DNA of 64,000 nucleotides from Pseudomonadota bacterium (lineage in GTDB: Bacteria; Campylobacterota; Campylobacteria; Campylobacterales; Campylobacteraceae): positions 58,508 to 122,507 of the forward strand of contig PDPI01000022.1 in the NCBI GenBank assembly GCA_002746565.1. The letters run 5' to 3'. Within the stretch, counting starts at the first letter, position 1; every line of letters begins with the position of its first letter. The translations under genes and the position numbers were made by a program. The notes below the pieces were generated by a model. That model ran no database searches, was not told where the DNA came from, and worked only from the letters and a program-made list of their open reading frames with translations. This document shows positions 58,673 to 64,000 of the stretch, in pieces.

Positions 58673-61090
58673 TTGAAATTAAATGATTATGATAAATTTC
58701 CAACCAGTTTACCAGTGGTGGTCGAAGATGATGCTTTTTTGTATCCTTTTATGATCTCGCCCATCTTTTTAAGCGATGAAGAAAATATAAATGCGGTAAA
58801 TAAAGCCCTAGATGACAACTCTCTCATCATGGTCGCATCTTCAAAACCACGCAGGGAGGGAGAAAGGGAATTTTCAGCCATATATGATGCGGGTGTTATA
58901 GGTTCAGTCATGAGAAGGGTTTCTCTTCCAGATGGAAGGATTAAGATACTTTTCCAAGGGATGGCAAAGGGTCGCATTATAGATCAGATAAACACTTCTC
59001 CCCTAGAAGCCCTAGTGGATATCATTCGCACAAACACCCTCTCAAGAACTAGAATAGATGCGACCTTATCGGTTTTGAAAGAAAAGATAAGGGCCTTGGC
59101 CTTAGTTAGCAATTATTTTCCACCAGATTTACTCAAAACCATAGAAGATAATCGCGATCCAAATAGAATCTGCGACCTTGTATCAAGCTCCATGCAACTC
59201 CAATCCGATGATGCATATAAGCTTTTCATACAAGAAGACATCGAACAAAGGGTTTTGCTTCTAGTAGATTTTCTAGCAAAGGAAATAGAAACAAGCAAAC
59301 TCCAAAAAGAGATAAAATCCAAAGTCCATTCACGCATAGAAAAGGTAAATAAAGAATATTTCCTAAAAGAACAATTAAAGCAAATCCAGCAAGAGTTAGG
59401 AACCGATACCCAAAGAGATGAGGAGATAGAAGAGTATAGAAAAAAACTTGAACTTAAAAAACCTTACCTAAACGAGGATGCATATAAAGAGATCAAAAAA
59501 CAAATAGATAAACTCTCCCGCATGCATCCAGATTCATCCGATGCAAGTATGATACAAAGTTATCTTGATTGGGTTATCGAAATCCCCTTTGAGAATGTAT
59601 CTAAAAAGAAACTTGATATCGCAGAAGTTTCGAACCAGCTAGATGAAGATCACTATGCCCTTGAAAAACCAAAAGATAGGATAGAGGAATATTTTGCAGT
59701 TAAAGAGCTTTTAGATAGAAGGGGACTTAGCAAAAATCAAAATAAGGGTGCTATTTTATGTTTCATAGGACCCCCAGGCGTTGGTAAAACCTCTTTGGCA
59801 AATTCCATCTCAAAGGCGCTAAAGCGAGAGCTTATACGTATAGCCTTAGGCGGGCTTGAGGACGTGAATGAGTTAAGAGGACACAGAAGAACCTACATAG
59901 GAGCCATGCCAGGACGTATAGTTCAAGGCTTAATAGAGGCAAAGCAGATGAATCCTGTGGTTGTTTTAGATGAGATAGATAAGGTTTCCCGCTCATTTAG
60001 AGGTGATCCAACTGCTGTTTTACTTGAGATTTTAGATCCAGAACAAAATAACGAATTTAGGGATTATTATCTTAATTTTAATATTGATTTAAGCAATGTT
60101 ATTTTTGTAGCAACAGCAAACGACATAGGCTCTATCCCTGCACCCCTTCGTGATAGAATGGAATTTATAACCCTAAGCTCATACACCCCGCAAGAAAAGT
60201 ATTTTATAGCAAAAAAATACCTCATTCCCCAAGAGCTTGAAAAGCATGGCTTAAAACCAAGCGAGGTAAATATCACAAAATTAGCCTTAAAAACCATCAT
60301 AGAAAACCACACAAGGGAAAGTGGAGTTAGAAATTTGAGGCGAAAAATAGCCGAGATCATGCGAAAGGTGGCAAAAGAGATTTTGATAAATCCTCCAACT
60401 AAAAAGATTTCAATTACAAATAAAAAACTTAAAAATTACCTAGAAAAAACCATTTTTGAGATAGAAGAAGCAAATGGAGAAGATCAAATAGGTCAAGTAA
60501 ATGGGCTAGCATGGACTAGTGTGGGTGGAGATGTTCTAAAGATAGAAGCTATCAGAATACAAGGCAAGGGTTCCATGCAAGTTACCGGCTCACTCGGAGA
60601 GGTCATGAAAGAAAGTGCGACCATAGCACTAAGCGTTATTAGGGTTTTGATAGATGGGGGAAATTTAAATATTCCTTTAGATATCATCCCATGCTATCCT
60701 AAGGATAAAGAAAGCAAAACAAGCCCCTCTAAAAGCGATGTTTATAGAAGATTTGATCTACATCTACACGTTCCAGAGGGTGCAACACCAAAGGATGGAC
60801 CAAGTGCTGGTATAACCATGGCAACAGCCATTGCTTCAATCTTTTCTGATAAAAAAGTGCGTAGTAATATAGCCATGACAGGAGAGCTAACCCTAACCGG
60901 AAAAGTCCTACCTATAGGCGGCCTAAAAGAAAAACTAATAGCAGCCTTCAAAGCAAAGATAAAAACAGCCCTAATCCCCGAGAAAAACTATAAAAGGGAT
61001 CTAAAAGATATACCAGACGAGGTAAAAGAAAGTATGGAAATAATCCCTGTAAAGCATATAAAAGAGGTTTTGGAATTAGCTTTGGTTTGA
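58673..61090 (+). CDS. lon: ATP-dependent protease La (TTG start)
   Basis: [47 protein letters not shown], catalytic [21 protein letters not shown] before TTG 58673. Confidence 0.97.
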   Translation: MKLNDYDKFPTSLPVVVEDDAFLYPFMISPIFLSDEENINAVNKALDDNSLIMVASSKPRREGEREFSAIYDAGVIGSVMRRVSLPDGRIKILFQGMAKGRIIDQINTSPLEALVDIIRTNTLSRTRIDATLSVLKEKIRALALVSNYFPPDLLKTIEDNRDPNRICDLVSSSMQLQSDDAYKLFIQEDIEQRVLLLVDFLAKEIETSKLQKEIKSKVHSRIEKVNKEYFLKEQLKQIQQELGTDTQRDEEIEEYRKKLELKKPYLNEDAYKEIKKQIDKLSRMHPDSSDASMIQSYLDWVIEIPFENVSKKKLDIAEVSNQLDEDHYALEKPKDRIEEYFAVKELLDRRGLSKNQNKGAILCFIGPPGVGKTSLANSISKALKRELIRIALGGLEDVNELRGHRRTYIGAMPGRIVQGLIEAKQMNPVVVLDEIDKVSRSFRGDPTAVLLEILDPEQNNEFRDYYLNFNIDLSNVIFVATANDIGSIPAPLRDRMEFITLSSYTPQEKYFIAKKYLIPQELEKHGLKPSEVNITKLALKTIIENHTRESGVRNLRRKIAEIMRKVAKEILINPPTKKISITNKKLKNYLEKTIFEIEEANGEDQIGQVNGLAWTSVGGDVLKIEAIRIQGKGSMQVTGSLGEVMKESATIALSVIRVLIDGGNLNIPLDIIPCYPKDKESKTSPSKSDVYRRFDLHLHVPEGATPKDGPSAGITMATAIASIFSDKKVRSNIAMTGELTLTGKVLPIGGLKEKLIAAFKAKIKTALIPEKNYKRDLKDIPDEVKESMEIIPVKHIKEVLELALV

Positions 61091-61117
61091 TCTCTAATCG
61101 TAATTTTGCTTTTATAG

Positions 61118-61147
61118 ATCCCATCTCAAAAAGGGTGGGATTTGTTT
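61118..61147 (+). terminator. Putative rho-independent terminator after lon
   Basis: ATCCCA (61118-61123) / TGGGAT (61136-61141) hairpin followed by TTGTTTT. Confidence 0.55.
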
Positions 61148-61287
61148 TGAAAATGTTCAAAAATGAAAAGCCAAAAGGTTGGTTTGAAGTCTTCTATTTT
61201 TTCTTATAAGAGGAAGGGGTGTCTTTAGCAACAATTACTGTTTTGCATTCTTGTTAGTCTAAAGTAAAAATTATAACTTGAGGGGCA

Positions 61288-61317
61288 GTTCCTTGCTTAA
61301 ATACAAGGAACTTTATC
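61288..61317. terminator. Hairpin at the 3' end of the rpsF-ssb-rpsR operon, probable terminator
   Basis: GTTCCTTG (61288-61295) / CAAGGAAC (61304-61311), perfect 8-bp stem, 8-nt loop; only weak T-tract. Confidence 0.5.
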
Positions 61318-61328
61318 ATATGTTAGAT

Positions 61329-61589
61329 TTATAGTATCTCAAATGGAGAAGCTACTACTTTTTTTCTATCTACTATGTATGGGATAAATGCTGTGTGTCT
61401 TGCACGTTTGATAGCATTTTCGACCATCTCTTGGTGTTTTTTGCAGTTTCCTGTTAGGCGTCTTGGCATTATCTTGAATCTTTCTGATAGAGAATGTTTT
61501 AATACCTTTGTGTCTTTGTAGTCTATAAACTCAACTTTTCCTTCGCAATATTTGCAATATTTTCTTGAATATTTTCTTTTTTCTGCCAT
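61329..61589 (-). CDS. rpsR: 30S ribosomal protein S18
   Basis: [63 protein letters not shown]. Confidence 0.98.
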   Translation of the reverse strand: MAEKRKYSRKYCKYCEGKVEFIDYKDTKVLKHSLSERFKIMPRRLTGNCKKHQEMVENAIKRARHTAFIPYIVDRKKVVASPFEIL

Positions 61590-61609
61590 GTTATTTTCCT
61601 TTTTGTATT

Positions 61610-62113
61610 TTAAAATGGGATTTCATCATCGTTTATGTCGATGTCTGGAATATCCGCTTGATTTTGCTTTGGCTCACTTTGGTATTGGTTTGTTTGTTGG
61701 GCGGAATGGTTATTTTGGCTATAATTTTGATTATAGTTTGAATGGCTTTGCTCATTTTGATTGTAACCTTGCTCGCCACCTTGTGAACCTTTAGTATCTA
61801 GCATTTGCATATTATCGACCGTTACGGAGTGTTTACTCCTTTTGCCACCATTTTGGTCAGTCCATTGATCTAGTTTTAGTCTTCCTTCGATTAAGACCTT
61901 AGATCCACGTCTGAGGTATTGGTTAGCGATCTCTGCTGTGCGACCAAAAAAAGTAATATCAACAAAACATACCTCTTCGCCTGATGAGCCATCTTGCTTT
62001 TTAAATCTTCTATTTGTTGCAATCGCTGTGTTACAAACTGCACCTCCGCTTGGAAGATAACGCAATTCTAAGTCACGGGAGAGATTTCCTACTAATATCA
62101 CTTTATTGTACAT
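61610..62113 (-). CDS. ssb: Single-stranded DNA-binding protein
   Basis: [37 protein letters not shown]; acidic tail [11 protein letters not shown]. Confidence 0.98.
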   Translation of the reverse strand: MYNKVILVGNLSRDLELRYLPSGGAVCNTAIATNRRFKKQDGSSGEEVCFVDITFFGRTAEIANQYLRRGSKVLIEGRLKLDQWTDQNGGKRSKHSVTVDNMQMLDTKGSQGGEQGYNQNEQSHSNYNQNYSQNNHSAQQTNQYQSEPKQNQADIPDIDINDDEIPF

Positions 62114-62125
62114 GCTAAGTCCTTT

Positions 62126-62503
62126 TTACTGCTCTTGCTTTTCTTCCTCTTTTTCTTGAGGCTTTACTTCTTCCTTTGCAGGTTTAACCAATTTTTCCCA
62201 ATGGGATATTTCTTTTTTGTTCTCAAATTTAACCGTCATAAACTTGATAATATCTTCATTTATACGAATGATACGCTCAATTTCATTGATCGATGTTGCA
62301 GGTGCTTTGAAATAAAATACAAAGTAAATACCGCGTTCAAATTTTTTAACCTCGTAGGCTAATTTTCGAGTACCCATTTCTACTATGGATGCTATCTCGC
62401 CATCATTTTTTTCCAACACTTCTTTGATAAGTGCAACTTTGTTCTGAGCTTCTTCATCCGTAAGCGTAGGCTTTAGGACAAACAAAAGTTCATAATGTTT
62501 CAT
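62126..62503 (-). CDS. rpsF: 30S ribosomal protein S6
   Basis: [53 protein letters not shown]. Confidence 0.97.
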   Translation of the reverse strand: MKHYELLFVLKPTLTDEEAQNKVALIKEVLEKNDGEIASIVEMGTRKLAYEVKKFERGIYFVFYFKAPATSINEIERIIRINEDIIKFMTVKFENKKEISHWEKLVKPAKEEVKPQEKEEEKQEQ

Positions 62504-62623
62504 ACTTTCTCCTTATGGATTTTTAGCCTTACTTGATCTAAGTTAGGCAAGGATTTGTCTTTGCATCTTAAAGCAAAGAACCCGTGATTCTACCTAAAAA
62601 CTACTTAAAGATAGTTTACTTTT

Positions 62624-62717
62624 TTCGGAAAACGGATTGCGGATTACGGAAAACAGATAACTAGTAAGGTAAGCATTTTTACAAAATGCCATTTGTTTTA
62701 ATGTTATTTAGTTAGTG
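62624..62717 (+). repeat. Dispersed intergenic repeat, copy C (left terminal repeat missing)
   Basis: TCGGAAAACGGATTGCGGATTACGGAAAACAGATAACTAGTAAGGTAAGCATTTTTACAAAATGCC...TTATTTAGTTAGTG. Confidence 0.88.
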
Positions 62718-62811
62718 TTGTTGCTACTTGGGTGGGAAAATTTAATGATGTTTTTGATATAATCTGACACGATGGTGTAGCAAATGGTAGTTTTTAAAAA
62801 GGGAAAAAATA

Positions 62812-64000
62812 ATGAAATATACATCAGATTATAAGCCTTTAGATGTCGTTGATGAGAAGGGGAGGGGTTTGGTGTCTGATAGGCATTATTATAGGTCTGA
62901 TCCAAGTGGTATAAAATCAACAAACAACGATCATATCCCAGGCGGCATGAGTAAAATAGTAGATTTTTTTATAGAAAATGTTAAATTAAATTATGTGTTG
63001 TTTTTATTTGTGATTTTGGGTGGAATCTATTCTTATAAGAGCCTTCCTAAGGAGATATTTCCACCCATTACGACGGATAAAATATCCATAGAGGGTGGAT
63101 ATGTGGGTGCTAGTGCTAATATCTTAGATAAGATGGCGGTTCAAAATATAGAAGATGGGATAAATAATATCTCTGGTATTTCTAAGATGAATTCTTATAT
63201 TAGCCCAAATTCTTTTAAGATCGTGGTGGAGATTTCTAGCAAAGATCAAAAAGATACCATACTTCAAAAGGTTAAAGACTCCATAGCTAGGGTCAAGGGG
63301 GATTTTCCTGAAAATATGGATGAACCTACAGCTTCTCATTTGGTGGGTATGTTTCCGCTTATTTTGGTAAATATTTCTTCTAAGGAAATGGGGCATGATT
63401 ATATACTAAACGCTGCAAAGGAATTAAAATCCAGACTCTCTTCTGTTAAAAATCTAACCAATATTCATATATATGGAGAGGGCGAAAAGCAGGTTAAAAT
63501 AGAGGTAAATTCTAAGCTTCTAAAGGCTTATGGGATAGATAATAATGCTTTTTTAGGAGCTATTTCTCAGATGTCTTCTATTTTTCCCATTGGTAAAATT
63601 GCCCAGCAAGGGGGTAAGAACTATTTTATATCCACTTATAATGGGGAAAAAAATGTGGAAGATTTTTTAGATGCTATTATTAAGGTCAATGGAAAAGTTA
63701 TACGATTGTCCGATGTGGCAAAGATAAGTAAATCTTTTAAAGATAATCAAACAAAATCCTCTTTTAATGGTAAAAAAACCATTAGTTTAAATATTTCAAA
63801 AACAGAAGATGGAAATTCTATGGAGTTGGTTAAGAGGGTAAAATCCATCTTAAAAGACTTTGAAAAACAATACCCAAAACTAAGCCTAGGAACCTTTTCT
63901 GATACCTCAGTTTATATACGAAATAGACTAAATACCGTGGTCTCAAACATACTCCTAGGTCTCATACTTGTGGGCTTTACCATGTACTTGCTCATCAATA
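62812..64000 (+). CDS. RND-family efflux permease (AcrB/MMPL-like), truncated by window end
   Basis: MKYTSDYKPLDVVDEKGRGL...FFIENVKLNYVLFLFVILGGIYSYKSLPKEIFPPITTDKISIEGGYVGASANILDKMAVQNIEDGINNISGISKMNSYISPN; open to 64000. Confidence 0.9.
   Translation, partial: MKYTSDYKPLDVVDEKGRGLVSDRHYYRSDPSGIKSTNNDHIPGGMSKIVDFFIENVKLNYVLFLFVILGGIYSYKSLPKEIFPPITTDKISIEGGYVGASANILDKMAVQNIEDGINNISGISKMNSYISPNSFKIVVEISSKDQKDTILQKVKDSIARVKGDFPENMDEPTASHLVGMFPLILVNISSKEMGHDYILNAAKELKSRLSSVKNLTNIHIYGEGEKQVKIEVNSKLLKAYGIDNNAFLGAISQMSSIFPIGKIAQQGGKNYFISTYNGEKNVEDFLDAIIKVNGKVIRLSDVAKISKSFKDNQTKSSFNGKKTISLNISKTEDGNSMELVKRVKSILKDFEKQYPKLSLGTFSDTSVYIRNRLNTVVSNILLGLILVGFTMYLLIN

Noticed and set aside
61170-61287. Possible small RNA between lon and rpsR
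   Set aside because: Only AT-rich sequence between two terminator-like hairpins; no promoter or conserved fold evident by eye.
1-64000. CRISPR arrays, prophage, transposase or classical defence islands
   Set aside because: No regularly spaced direct repeats, phage structural genes, transposases, restriction-modification or Cas-like proteins were recognised in the translations.

Overview
AT-rich chromosomal window typical of Campylobacterota (epsilonproteobacteria). The assignment rests on the napAGHBFLD order, a MagIII-type glycosylase, the Kch-rpmB neighbourhood and the Pgp3/Csd1-bactofilin pair. Most of the window is dense housekeeping operons: yajC-secD-secF-leuS-lptE-folC, mfd, argJ, rpmB, rpe, uvrB, priA, ispG, dnaB, comEC, mgtE, mqnC, recG, hpf, bamD, lon and rpsF-ssb-rpsR. 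It also holds a periplasmic nitrate reductase operon, a NosL/ABC-transporter cluster, a VapBC-like toxin-antitoxin pair, an isolated AAA ATPase and the start of an RND efflux pump. No rRNA, tRNA, CRISPR array, prophage or transposase gene was recognised. The most interesting signals are: (i) a small dispersed intergenic repeat family with MITE-like terminal inverted repeats (three clear copies, one doubtful), one copy of which supplies the stop codon of a transporter gene; (ii) two 24-bp palindromic operators exactly 60 bp apart bracketing a near-consensus sigma70 promoter in front of a PF01637-like ATPase with a likely C-terminal winged helix; (iii) a 4-kb tandem-NosL/FtsX-type ABC/DsbB-like membrane protein cluster with no nosZ in view; (iv) folC and napF reading frames that appear to lack any canonical start codon; (v) a hairpin-rich intergenic segment downstream of uvrB. 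All function calls come from reading the translations; no database search was run.
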